Positions 51,436-58,285 of a stretch of DNA of 64,000 nt are shown here, one piece after another. The DNA is from Paraburkholderia bannensis. Its GTDB lineage: Bacteria > Pseudomonadota > Gammaproteobacteria > Burkholderiales > Burkholderiaceae. The position numbers were made by a program, and so were the translations under genes. The DNA lies in the NCBI RefSeq assembly GCF_014200455.1, contig NZ_JACHBW010000008.1, positions 124,001-188,000 of the forward strand, written 5' to 3'. The notes below the pieces were generated by a model, which was given only the letters and a program-made list of their open reading frames with translations, did not search any database and was not told where the DNA came from. The stretch's first letter is position 1, and the number at the start of each line of letters is the position of its first letter.

Positions 51436-52125
51436 TTAGAAGCGGTACCTGAGCATTAACACGTGAGCCCCGGTCACAAGGCCGGGGTAAGGATTCCACT
51501 TTGAGCTAACTTGGTAGTAGCGGTAGCTCACGCTGAGCGGCCCGCGCTCAATAGAGGCTCCAGCAACGAATCCGACTTGAGCGACCGTCTTGTGCGACAG
51601 GTCATCCCACTGATTGGCGAGGTCGTACAGACTCTCGTGCCACGCCTGCCAGTAAATCCACGCACCTGCCTCCGCGCCGAATCGCCAATCGCGGTACGTA
51701 TAGCCGAGGTCAAGAGTAGCCGGTATGCCCTGGAGATGGCCGTGGCCGTTGAACGGGCTATAGCGTTCGCCATCGTAGTCGACGATTTGATGCGTTTTGG
51801 GATTGTATTGGTCGTCAGGTACACCCATTACAGATGCTCGCTGTTCGCCAAGATATGCGTAATCAAGATGCCACCGCACATCCCATGCACCACGTTGAAA
51901 AACCGGACCAGTGAATCCGGCCAAAATCGCCGGAAACGTCAGCTTCTCGCAATTGTCGGGAGATCCGTCTTGAATCCAGGTACCGTCGCCCATGTCTTTG
52001 GCGACGCCAAAGCCGACACCTGCTTCGAATTTTATGTAGTCGGTGATGCTGTCGGCGCGCGCCTGAGATGCAGCCGCGCAGCCGAGCGTCATCGCTACGG
52101 CCAAAGCCGTGATATGCTTTTTCAT
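51436..52125 (-). CDS. outer-membrane beta-barrel protein (prophage cargo gene)
   Basis: The protein is 229 aa with a Sec signal peptide (MKKHITALAVAMTLGCAAASQARA). Amphipathic strands (FEAGVGFGVAKDM, WDVRWHLDYAYLGE, LDLGYTYRDWRFGAEAGAWIYW, LSVSYRYYQVSSKW) end at VLMLRYRF with a terminal Phe, the BAM recognition mark. It is read against the late operon between the fibre genes and the immunity module, the usual place of lysogenic-conversion genes. It might change surface receptors or act as an acyl-lipid enzyme (PagL/PagP-like size); the active site is not identifiable. Confidence 0.75.
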   Translation of the reverse strand: MKKHITALAVAMTLGCAAASQARADSITDYIKFEAGVGFGVAKDMGDGTWIQDGSPDNCEKLTFPAILAGFTGPVFQRGAWDVRWHLDYAYLGEQRASVMGVPDDQYNPKTHQIVDYDGERYSPFNGHGHLQGIPATLDLGYTYRDWRFGAEAGAWIYWQAWHESLYDLANQWDDLSHKTVAQVGFVAGASIERGPLSVSYRYYQVSSKWNPYPGLVTGAHVLMLRYRF

Positions 52126-52212
52126 GATTCGTTTCCCTTACGTCAGAGTTCGGGTTTCGTGTCACGCGCCCTGCCCGGTTGCCGCCGGTGCGGGGCGCAC
52201 TTGTTTGTGCTT

Positions 52213-52869
52213 TCAGTCCTCGATCAGTTTGAGTTGCGCATCCGGGCCGAGTAGCCGGTTCCGGTTGTGCTGGATTGTCCTAAAGTCCTCTGCAGTTGCG
52301 GTCCCCGCCTCCACGCGGCGAATGAAGCCATCCGCGATCAGGACGTTCCGCTTTGTCATATCACGGAAGTGGAGAACTCCGACGCGCAGGCTGACGTTGG
52401 TGTAGGCCGTGCTGAACATGAGGCGTCGAATGATGACCATGCGTGCGACGCCGAGGTAGAGCGGCAATCGTTCAAGCGATGACGAGATCTCGTCAATTGC
52501 GTCAAACCGTGGCTCTCGTGGACGGAAGTAGCAGTCTTCAAGTTTTTCGAAGACATCCCAAGCTTTATCGGTCTCGATCATCTTGGCGTGTCGGGCGGCT
52601 CCGCGCTCCGTCCAGAGGATCAAGCTGCGGGTGTTTCGACTGAGTATCTTTGAGATACTCAGTGCCTTGAAGGACCTCAGGTCGTCGCCTTCAAGGCGGA
52701 AATAATGCTTCCCCTCTTCGAATCGCGCGGCATTCCGCATGAAGTTTTGCCGAATGCGCGCCTCATCGGTCTGATACAGCTTTGCCAACAATTCGGTCGT
52801 GATGACGCTCGCTTCGCGCCACACGATCGCCGGCAATGTTTCAGGAGTGACTTTGCGGTCGTCTTCCAT
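52213..52869 (-). CDS. ORF6N-domain antirepressor-like protein
   Basis: The protein is 218 aa. Residues 20-110 (VITTELLAKLYQTDEARIRQNFMRNAARFEEGKHYFRLEGDDL, WTERGAARHAKMIETDKAWDVFEKLEDCYF) match the ORF6N domain of phage antirepressors. It is the last gene of the minus-strand operon that begins with an Arc-like repressor gene, as ant follows arc in phage P22. It would inactivate a repressor when made. Its own target is unknown. Confidence 0.75.
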   Translation of the reverse strand: MEDDRKVTPETLPAIVWREASVITTELLAKLYQTDEARIRQNFMRNAARFEEGKHYFRLEGDDLRSFKALSISKILSRNTRSLILWTERGAARHAKMIETDKAWDVFEKLEDCYFRPREPRFDAIDEISSSLERLPLYLGVARMVIIRRLMFSTAYTNVSLRVGVLHFRDMTKRNVLIADGFIRRVEAGTATAEDFRTIQHNRNRLLGPDAQLKLIED

Positions 52870-53111
52870 CAGTGAACCTCCTTCATCGTGCGGTCGAGGG
52901 AGATGCCGACAGCGTCAAGATCAGCTACCGCTGCTTCGGTGACGTAGGCCCCGAGGCGCGCGAGCGAAGCCGCAAGGTTAGGCTCCGTCGTGGAAACCTT
53001 TTCGATCGCGAGGAATATCGTCGACAGATGGGCATACATCTGCTGCGACGCCCAGTCGAGGCTGGTGAGCGATTCTGCGAGCTGTTGTGAGGCAGCCGGT
53101 GCGTTACGCAT
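52869..53111 (-). CDS. hypothetical protein of the Arc/Ant-like operon
   Basis: This 80-aa protein is predicted helical (QQLAESLTSLDWASQQMYAHLSTIFLAIEKVSTTEPN, RLGAYVTEAAVADLDAVGISLDRTM). It overlaps the next gene by ATGA-type contact and the previous one by 8 bases. The start at 53111 is chosen because it overlaps the stop of the 57-aa gene. It is unrecognised. Confidence 0.6.
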   Translation of the reverse strand: MRNAPAASQQLAESLTSLDWASQQMYAHLSTIFLAIEKVSTTEPNLAASLARLGAYVTEAAVADLDAVGISLDRTMKEVH

Positions 53112-53277
53112 GGCACACCTCTCCGCGCTGCTGAGAGAGCGCCAGGAATTCTTCGGCGGACGTCGCTGCGTCCGCAAAGGCGCGTTCGCTTTCGAGGTAG
53201 CTCGTCAGCGCTACCAGGTCAACTTCAAGGGCAAGACGTGACTTGCCAACGGCCGAAGCCGTGCTAACATTCTTCAT
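53104..53277 (-). CDS. small helical protein of the Arc/Ant-like operon, 57 aa
   Basis: It reads MKNVSTASAVGKSRLALEVD, then LVALTSYLESERAFADAATS and AEEFLALSQQRGEVCHA. AAGAGGT lies 6 bases before the ATG. It lies between the Arc-like gene and the 80-aa gene and overlaps the latter. The function is unknown; it is a candidate regulator or toxin-like peptide. Confidence 0.6.
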   Translation of the reverse strand: MKNVSTASAVGKSRLALEVDLVALTSYLESERAFADAATSAEEFLALSQQRGEVCHA

Positions 53278-53334
53278 GTTGTGTACCTCTTAAGGTTCAC
53301 TGCACCCAAAGGCCTCGAACGTCATCCGCCAAGA

Positions 53335-53490
53335 TTAAGCGTTCGGGGTCTTTGCCTTTTCTGCCGCCTGTTTTTCCTTGATCAGTTCGATCATCTGACC
53401 GTTCATGCTGCGATTTTCCGAATCAGCATACGACTTGAACCAATCTCGTAATGCGATTGGAAGGCGGAGTTGAATCTTCGCTTCTTTCAT
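53335..53490 (-). CDS. Arc-like ribbon-helix-helix repressor, 51 aa
   Basis: It reads MKEAKIQLRLPIALRDWFKS, then YADSENRSMNGQMIELIKEK and a charged tail. IQLRLP is the DNA-contacting beta-strand of Arc/MetJ-type ribbon-helix-helix proteins, and NRSMNGQMIELI is the second helix (P22 Arc has NRSVNSEIYQRVM). The length also matches Arc (53 aa). GGAGG precedes the ATG. It is the first gene of the operon and should bind the operators at 53505-53557. Confidence 0.82.
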   Translation of the reverse strand: MKEAKIQLRLPIALRDWFKSYADSENRSMNGQMIELIKEKQAAEKAKTPNA

Positions 53491-53504
53491 TACTCCCTCC
53501 GAAT

Positions 53505-53557
53505 GCCTCCAAATTTGAGGCAGTGAGTTCAGTATAGAGTGCCTTCAAAACTGAGGC
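53505..53557. promoter_or_regulatory. paired operators for the ribbon-helix-helix proteins
   Basis: GCCTCCAAATTTGAGGC (53505-53521) and GCCTTCAAAACTGAGGC (53541-53557) are two copies of one inverted repeat (GCCTC...GAGGC), 36 bp apart centre to centre. A further half site, GGAGGC, occurs at 53580-53585. They overlap the minus-strand promoter, so binding would repress the Arc/Ant-like operon. Confidence 0.75.
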
Positions 53558-53559
53558 AA
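53531..53559 (-). promoter_or_regulatory. promoter of the Arc/Ant-like operon
   Basis: On the minus strand TTGCCT (53559-53554) and TATACT (53536-53531) have a 17-base spacer, a good sigma-70 promoter. One operator overlaps the -35 and spacer, the other the transcription start zone. Confidence 0.7.
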
Positions 53560-53577
53560 TCGCTTTCTGCCATTTTT

Positions 53578-53607
53578 TTGGAGGCACACGCTGGCGCGCG
53601 CTACAAT
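53578..53607 (+). promoter_or_regulatory. promoter of the Mnt-like gene, probably giving a leaderless mRNA
   Basis: TTGGAG (53578-53583) and TACAAT (53602-53607) are spaced 18 bases. Transcription would start at about 53614, the A of the ATG. No Shine-Dalgarno sequence is present in the seven bases left. Confidence 0.55.
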
Positions 53608-53613
53608 GCGCGC

Positions 53614-54153
53614 ATGGCCAAGCAAGACGACTACGTGAAGACCGCTCTCCGGCTTCCACCAGCCCTCCACTCCTCCCTGACCAAATCGGCGGCGGAACGT
53701 GGTCATTCGTTGAATGCAGAAATGGTGAGTCGTCTTGAACGCAGCTATGAGAATCCTCAAGCGGGCGACATGGCGCGAGGCGTAATTCGCCTTGGTGTTG
53801 AGTTAGCTGACGTGGAGCAACAACTCGCGGAAGCAAATCTGCGACTCGCCGAATTGGCTCTGTGCCTTCGGCTTGCCGTCTACCACATTCCAAAGGATGT
53901 GCTGGATGGTGACCCGACGATCAAAGCAGATGTTGATGAGTGGCTGAAGGACTCTCAAGAACTCCTAGAAGCCCCAGATCAACTCTTGCGCGAAGCTGAG
54001 GAAAAGACCAAGAAATTCATGGATGCAACGAAACGGATGAGTGAAGTCGCAGAACAGATTGCGGCGCGCCGGAAGGCAATCGAAAAGGCTCTTGATACCA
54101 GCGACGATATCGAGATACCAGTGAGCAAGCGCTCTCGCAAACTAGACATCTAA
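53614..54153 (+). CDS. Mnt-like ribbon-helix-helix repressor with coiled-coil C-terminus
   Basis: The protein is 179 aa. Residues 8-45 (VKTALRLPPALHSSLTKSAAERGHSLNAEMVSRLERSYE) are an Arc-type ribbon-helix-helix domain. The rest is long, charged and heptad-like (VEQQLAEANLRLAELAL, LREAEEKTKKFMDATKRMSEVAEQIAARRKAIEKAL), suiting oligomerisation, as the C-terminal coiled coil of P22 Mnt does, though here it is longer. It is divergent from the Arc/Ant-like operon across a 123-bp operator region, the same layout as mnt-arc-ant in P22. Confidence 0.78.
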   Translation: MAKQDDYVKTALRLPPALHSSLTKSAAERGHSLNAEMVSRLERSYENPQAGDMARGVIRLGVELADVEQQLAEANLRLAELALCLRLAVYHIPKDVLDGDPTIKADVDEWLKDSQELLEAPDQLLREAEEKTKKFMDATKRMSEVAEQIAARRKAIEKALDTSDDIEIPVSKRSRKLDI

Positions 54154-54156
54154 ACC

Positions 54157-54220
54157 AACCGCCTACGGGCGGTTTTTTTACGTCCATACCAACTGCAAGC
54201 CACCTTCTGGTGGCTTTTTT
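54157..54220 (+). terminator. tandem intrinsic terminators
   Basis: The first hairpin pairs AACCGCC (54157-54163) with GGCGGTT (54168-54174), followed by T5. The second pairs AAGCCACC (54197-54204) with GGTGGCTT (54209-54216), followed by TTTT. They separate the Mnt-like gene from the lysis genes. Confidence 0.85.
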
Positions 54221-54240
54221 CATTTCTGTCCGGGGACCAA

Positions 54241-54576
54241 ATGACCGATCAGCACCGCATAGCGGAACTGGAGAAGCGCGTGGATAGCATTGAGCAGTGC
54301 ATGAGTGCGATGCGCACGGACCTGACCGACAACACATCGACGACGAAAAAGATCGCGGACGACACTGCGTTCATTCGGGCCACCTGGGCCGAGGGTGTCG
54401 CTGTTGTGAGGTTGGGGTGTCGTCTCGCAGCGGCGTGGCGATTCATGCTGCGCCAGGTGTTTATTCCCGTCGTGTTGCCGCTCGGCGTCCTCTATGGATT
54501 GTGGTGCATCCATGAAGGGAGGGCTGTGCCGGCACCTCTCGGAGAGGTCTTCCATCTTCTGGCAGCGGTCCTATGA
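54241..54576 (+). CDS. coiled-coil membrane protein of the lysis cassette (possible holin)
   Basis: The protein is 111 aa. An N-terminal coiled coil (HRIAELEKRVDSIEQCMSAMRTDLTDN) comes before a hydrophobic helix (FIPVVLPLGVLYGLWCI) and a short amphipathic tail. It overlaps the lysozyme gene by 4 bases, which supports a holin or holin-partner role. The small protein at 55591 is a second holin candidate. Confidence 0.6.
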   Translation: MTDQHRIAELEKRVDSIEQCMSAMRTDLTDNTSTTKKIADDTAFIRATWAEGVAVVRLGCRLAAAWRFMLRQVFIPVVLPLGVLYGLWCIHEGRAVPAPLGEVFHLLAAVL

Positions 54577-55034
54577 TCATCGCACTGCTTGAGGCCGAGT
54601 TGCGCCGCGATGAGGGTGTTCGCTATTCCATCTATCGTGATACCGCAGGCATACCTACGGTCGGGGTAGGCCACAACTGCCAGATATCGCCGCTACCGGC
54701 TGGGTGGGTCTGCCCGCTCACCGACGATCAGGTCAATCAGTTAATGACGAACGACATCACGTCGACGCTGGCAAAGCTCGATTTCAACCTTCCATGGTGG
54801 AGCGGACTGGATGAGGTGCGCCAGAGGGTGATCGCGAACATGGCGTTCAACATGGGCATCAGTGGCCTCCTGACTTTCCGTAACACCCTCACGAACATCA
54901 AGCTCGGCTACTACACGGCGGCCGCGACTGGTATGCGTGCGTCGCTCTGGGCCCGACAGGTCGGAGTCCGCTCACAACGTCTCGCTCAAGCGATGGAAAC
55001 CGGAGTTATGCCAGTCGCTGATGGAATTGCGTAG
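54573..55034 (+). CDS. phage lysozyme (GH24 endolysin)
   Basis: This 153-aa protein has the T4-type catalytic triad: Glu14 (RRDEGVR), Asp23 (YRDTAGIPTVGVGHN) and Thr29, with exactly the T4 spacing (9 and 6 residues). AFNMGISGLLTFRNTL is the conserved C-terminal lobe. No signal peptide is seen, so it needs a holin to reach the murein. Confidence 0.92.
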   Translation: MIIALLEAELRRDEGVRYSIYRDTAGIPTVGVGHNCQISPLPAGWVCPLTDDQVNQLMTNDITSTLAKLDFNLPWWSGLDEVRQRVIANMAFNMGISGLLTFRNTLTNIKLGYYTAAATGMRASLWARQVGVRSQRLAQAMETGVMPVADGIA

Positions 55035-55068
55035 GACGAGCAAATAGCCGTCAATTGCCCATCAAATA

Positions 55069-55087
55069 GCCGCCTTGCGCGGCTTTT
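55069..55087 (+). terminator. intrinsic terminator after the lysozyme gene
   Basis: GCCGC (55069-55073) pairs with GCGGC (55079-55083), followed by TTTT. Confidence 0.6.
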
Positions 55088-55099
55088 CTCATTTCTGCC

Positions 55100-55582
55100 A
55101 TGACAGTCGAACAGACCCATACCGAAAAAGAAACCCTCTCCGTCGAAGTGAACATCCCCGGACATGCTCCGCGCAAAACGACCGCCTTGTTCGAGCGCAC
55201 TCGCAAAGAACTGATCGAGCGTGAAGGCGGACGCTGCTTCGTCTGCAACGCAACGGCTGGAGAGTCTGGCCATCCGCCTGAAGCCCATCACCATCCTATC
55301 GAACGCTCACTTGCCGAACTCATCGACTGGGATCGCTTTAAGGCCGACGCACTTGCTGGCGTGTGGGGCGAAAGGATCCGCGCCTTCGATTGGGCGACCT
55401 TCACGAGCTGGGAGCAATTCGTCGACGACATGACCGTTAATGGGATGCTGCTCTGCAAGGCGCACCACATCGGCAAAGACGAGGGTATTCACGCGATGCC
55501 ATTCCCTCTATGGATCGCACAGAAGTACGCAAAGGAGGGGTATCAGTTCTCGGAAGTCGAGGTTATCCACCACGCAACATAG
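55100..55582 (+). CDS. HNH endonuclease-like zinc protein
   Basis: The protein is 160 aa. A CFVC pair, PEAHHHPIER and a later LLCKAHH form a zinc-stabilised HNH-like fold. It is a conserved phage protein type often located in or next to lysis genes, where a packaging-nuclease or homing role has been proposed. Its use in an element without packaging is unclear. Confidence 0.65.
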   Translation: MTVEQTHTEKETLSVEVNIPGHAPRKTTALFERTRKELIEREGGRCFVCNATAGESGHPPEAHHHPIERSLAELIDWDRFKADALAGVWGERIRAFDWATFTSWEQFVDDMTVNGMLLCKAHHIGKDEGIHAMPFPLWIAQKYAKEGYQFSEVEVIHHAT

Positions 55583-55590
55583 GAGCATTT

Positions 55591-55791
55591 ATGAACAGCA
55601 CGTCCCCCGCCTCCACCGGCGCCGCCGGCGCAGTCACCGCAGCAGTCGTTACGGTAGTCGCTGCGCTGGTGAAACACTTCAACATCGACGTGCCGGCCGA
55701 CGCGCAAGTCTCGATCGCCGTCGGCATCGTCACCGCTGCCCACTGGCTCGGCCAGCGCTACACCGCATCGAAGAGCACACCGACCGCTTAA
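55591..55791 (+). CDS. putative holin, 66 aa
   Basis: Hydrophobic segments AAGAVTAAVVTVVAALVKHF and VSIAVGIVTAAHWLGQRY are separated by a short polar loop, with a small polar tail. Size and topology fit class II holins or holin-like proteins of Burkholderia prophages. AGGAG precedes the start. Confidence 0.65.
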   Translation: MNSTSPASTGAAGAVTAAVVTVVAALVKHFNIDVPADAQVSIAVGIVTAAHWLGQRYTASKSTPTA

Positions 55792-55852
55792 CCATCCGCA
55801 TCTCGGCAGTACCCTTCCGCCGCGCTCGCGGCATAACTCCAAAGGAATCCTC

Positions 55853-56356
55853 ATGAAGAAGCTGCTTCTCGCAGTTGGCCTTGTCGCGTCCATGCTCTTC
55901 GCTGGTTGCGCCACGAACGGCACCACGTCCGCACCCAAGCTCATCATCACGCCGCAGCAACTTGCGACGGACTTCTGTCCGGTCGTCAACGCCGACCTTG
56001 CAGTGATCGCTGCATCACCGCTCCTGAACGCGAGCCAGAAGGTGCTGTTGAATGGCGACCCGAGCGATGCCACGAAGCCGGGCATCATCGCCATCAACAA
56101 GTCGGTCTGCGCGGCCGGCAACACGATCGACGTGACGAATCTGGAAACGCTCAACAACACGGCGTTCCCGGCGCTCATCACGCTCGTGGGCGCGTTGCCG
56201 ATGCTGCCGAACCAACCCGCGATTCTGCTCGGGCTGACGCTCGCGCAACCGATCCTGAATCAGGTTCTCGCGACGGTGCAGGCGCAACAAGCCGCGGCGG
56301 CCTCCCCGGCGTCGACGGCATCCGCCGCTTCTGCGCCCGTCGCCGCGAGCCAGTAA
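55853..56356 (+). CDS. phage lipoprotein
   Basis: This 167-aa protein has MKKLLLAVGLVASMLFAGCATNG as a signal with the lipobox FAGC, so it is anchored by an acylated Cys. The C-terminal Ala/Ser-rich tail (AASPASTASAASAPVAASQ) is flexible. Within a lysis cassette a spanin-like role is possible, but the length and composition are not typical of Rz1. Confidence 0.75.
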   Translation: MKKLLLAVGLVASMLFAGCATNGTTSAPKLIITPQQLATDFCPVVNADLAVIAASPLLNASQKVLLNGDPSDATKPGIIAINKSVCAAGNTIDVTNLETLNNTAFPALITLVGALPMLPNQPAILLGLTLAQPILNQVLATVQAQQAAAASPASTASAASAPVAASQ

Positions 56357-57084
56357 TGGACTGGGCGGCGATCGTAACGGCGGCGAAGCGGGCCAACGCC
56401 GCCTATATCGAGAACGACGATGCGAGCGCTGCCGCCTTCGCGGCGCTCGGCGACACGTGGATCGGTCAGTTCCAGGATCGGTCGCATCAAGCCGTTCTCT
56501 CGACCGACGCCACCGGCGCGGTGCATCTCAGCATCTCCGGCACGCGCGCGAGCCAGGGCGCGCTCGAAGACATCCTCGCTGACGTCTCGCTCCGGCCTCT
56601 GGCCGTCAAAGGCGGCAGCGTCACGACCGGCGTGTATGACGGGATGCAGAACGTCTGGGACTGGGCGCTCGGTAAGGTCCCGCACGGCACCGCGTTCAAC
56701 GTCGCCGGCCACAGCCTAGGCGCGTCACGCACGCACCTGACGCCGCTGTTCGTTCCGGCCGCGCAGATCGGCGCGCTGCACTCGTTCGCTGCACCGAAAT
56801 TTCTCGCTGCCGATTACTATCGGACATATTCCGCTGAGTTAGCGGCTATGGTTTGCGTTGTGAATGGTGAGGATGGATGGTGCTCATGGCCGTGGGTAGA
56901 TCCCAGATGGCAAGCGCGACCGCTTGCTCAACACATCTGGCTGCAGAGCGATGCCGGCGCATTCACCGTGATCGAAGGAAGTCAATGGCCCGGTGGCTGG
57001 AAGTTCAGCGATCACGACATTGACCACTATGAATCCAGGCTTGAGAAGATCGCTTCCATGGCAAGCCATTCCGTCACTTCCTAA
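56356..57084 (+). CDS. class-3 lipase-like alpha/beta hydrolase
   Basis: The protein is 242 aa. The nucleophile elbow GHSLGAS puts Ser120 at the expected place after the sequence FNVAGHSLG. SISGTRASQ is the oxyanion region, DGWCSWPWVDP holds a candidate Asp, and AQHIWL the His. There is no signal peptide. The start overlaps the lipoprotein stop (TAATG). It could attack membrane lipids at lysis, as outer-membrane-disrupting lysis enzymes do, or be a cargo gene. Confidence 0.8.
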   Translation: MDWAAIVTAAKRANAAYIENDDASAAAFAALGDTWIGQFQDRSHQAVLSTDATGAVHLSISGTRASQGALEDILADVSLRPLAVKGGSVTTGVYDGMQNVWDWALGKVPHGTAFNVAGHSLGASRTHLTPLFVPAAQIGALHSFAAPKFLAADYYRTYSAELAAMVCVVNGEDGWCSWPWVDPRWQARPLAQHIWLQSDAGAFTVIEGSQWPGGWKFSDHDIDHYESRLEKIASMASHSVTS

Positions 57085-57866
57085 GGCATATCCGGCCAGT
57101 AACGATTGCTTTTGCTTTGGTTCAATCTACCTGGTATGACTTGCAAGTTAGCCTCGCAGTGCAAGCCGCTGACGATGCGTTCGCCTTTGAACGGGCCATC
57201 CATCGCCAGCGGCCCCTGCAACGGCACGATATGATCGACGTGATACCACTCACCCGTCACCATGCCGAGAAAATTTGCGGCAAAATAAATTTTCGAGATC
57301 GCCACTTGATCGACCCAAGGCGGCGTGGCACGCATCTTCCTCGCGTGACGTATTGCAACGTATGCCGTCATGCGTGCGCGATTGCGCTCTCGGTACGAAG
57401 CAGCCTTTGCCCTTGATTCATCTGGCTTCAGGCGTCGGTACAAGAGCTTTCTGAGCCGCGACGATTCGTTGTACTTATCACGATTCCTTACTAGATTTCG
57501 CGACCGAATTGCGCCACGCGCCTCTGGATTCTCACGCGCCCATTTCGTTGCTTGCTTTTTCGCTAGCTCCTTGTTAGCCGCCCCCCACGCTCTTGCAGAT
57601 GCCTTCGCCGACTCGGGATCCTTCCAATACCTCTGGGCGCGTTTGCGCTTGTGCTCGTCAATATTTTCGCGATAACGATGAGCCTTCTTTGCGGCAACGG
57701 CCTCCGCATTGGCAACCTCATAGGCGCGGGAGGCTTTCGATCCGCACGATTTGCAATGAGACTTCCACTTCCCCAATCCATTGGTCGAGAACTGATCGAA
57801 CGGCTTCAGCACCTTGCAGCGACTGCAATGTTTGCTAAATAGATCGCCTTGTTCGGCCAACATCAC
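57081..57866 (-). CDS. free-standing HNH endonuclease
   Basis: The protein is 261 aa. An N-terminal zinc finger (CSRCKVLKPFDQF, CKSCG) and a long basic helical linker come before the HNH core VDHIVPLQG, VSGLHCEANLQVIP and NQSKSNRYWPD. It resembles homing-type nucleases of phages. It is convergent with the lipase gene (4-base overlap of 3' ends) and lies downstream of the LexA-box gene on the same strand, so it may also be SOS-induced. Confidence 0.82.
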   Translation of the reverse strand: MMLAEQGDLFSKHCSRCKVLKPFDQFSTNGLGKWKSHCKSCGSKASRAYEVANAEAVAAKKAHRYRENIDEHKRKRAQRYWKDPESAKASARAWGAANKELAKKQATKWARENPEARGAIRSRNLVRNRDKYNESSRLRKLLYRRLKPDESRAKAASYRERNRARMTAYVAIRHARKMRATPPWVDQVAISKIYFAANFLGMVTGEWYHVDHIVPLQGPLAMDGPFKGERIVSGLHCEANLQVIPGRLNQSKSNRYWPDMP

Positions 57867-57875
57867 CTTCCCCCG

Positions 57876-58124
57876 TCAGCCCTTCGAGCCGTATGGTACG
57901 CCGCCCTTATCCCATGGTCGGCCAGCACCGGTGAACGTGCACGACGTATCCACCTTGTGGGTATTCCGGTCGCGCTTCGTTTCATCGAGGCGTCGCGTCC
58001 CGCTGCCCCTATACGCCCACCACCGCTCTGCCTCGTAGTCGGTCATCCAGAAGCCGGTGCGCTTCACGCCGCCCCATTTACCGCTCTGAACGAACTCCCA
58101 CTCATACTCCCAAACCGGATCCAT
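57876..58124 (-). CDS. small LexA-controlled phage protein, 82 aa
   Basis: It is rich in aromatic residues (VWEYEWEFVQSGKWGG, FWMTDYEAERWWAYRG) and ends in GRPWDKGGVPYGSKG. I do not know its function. A perfect LexA-type box stands 17-32 bases before the ATG, so it should be switched on by DNA damage. Small SOS-controlled phage proteins often counter a repressor (Tum-like) or host functions. It forms an operon with the HNH gene 9 bases downstream. Confidence 0.65.
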   Translation of the reverse strand: MDPVWEYEWEFVQSGKWGGVKRTGFWMTDYEAERWWAYRGSGTRRLDETKRDRNTHKVDTSCTFTGAGRPWDKGGVPYGSKG

Positions 58125-58140
58125 TTTTTCACCCCGAATA

Positions 58141-58156
58141 CTGTATATACGTACAG
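58141..58156. promoter_or_regulatory. LexA (SOS) box
   Basis: CTGTATATACGTACAG fits the consensus CTGT-N8-ACAG, with AT-rich centre TATATACGTA. It is placed directly upstream of the minus-strand gene at 58124 and overlaps a possible -10. Confidence 0.8.
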
Positions 58157-58285
58157 TTTATCAGGCGCGAAGACGCAATCAACTACTCGGCACAATTGTT
58201 CAAAACAACAGGTAAGTATCTGATTCTATTGGTACGTATTTGCAGGTTTTGGGATGTATCAGAATGCCTAGAAATTCAATCAAGG

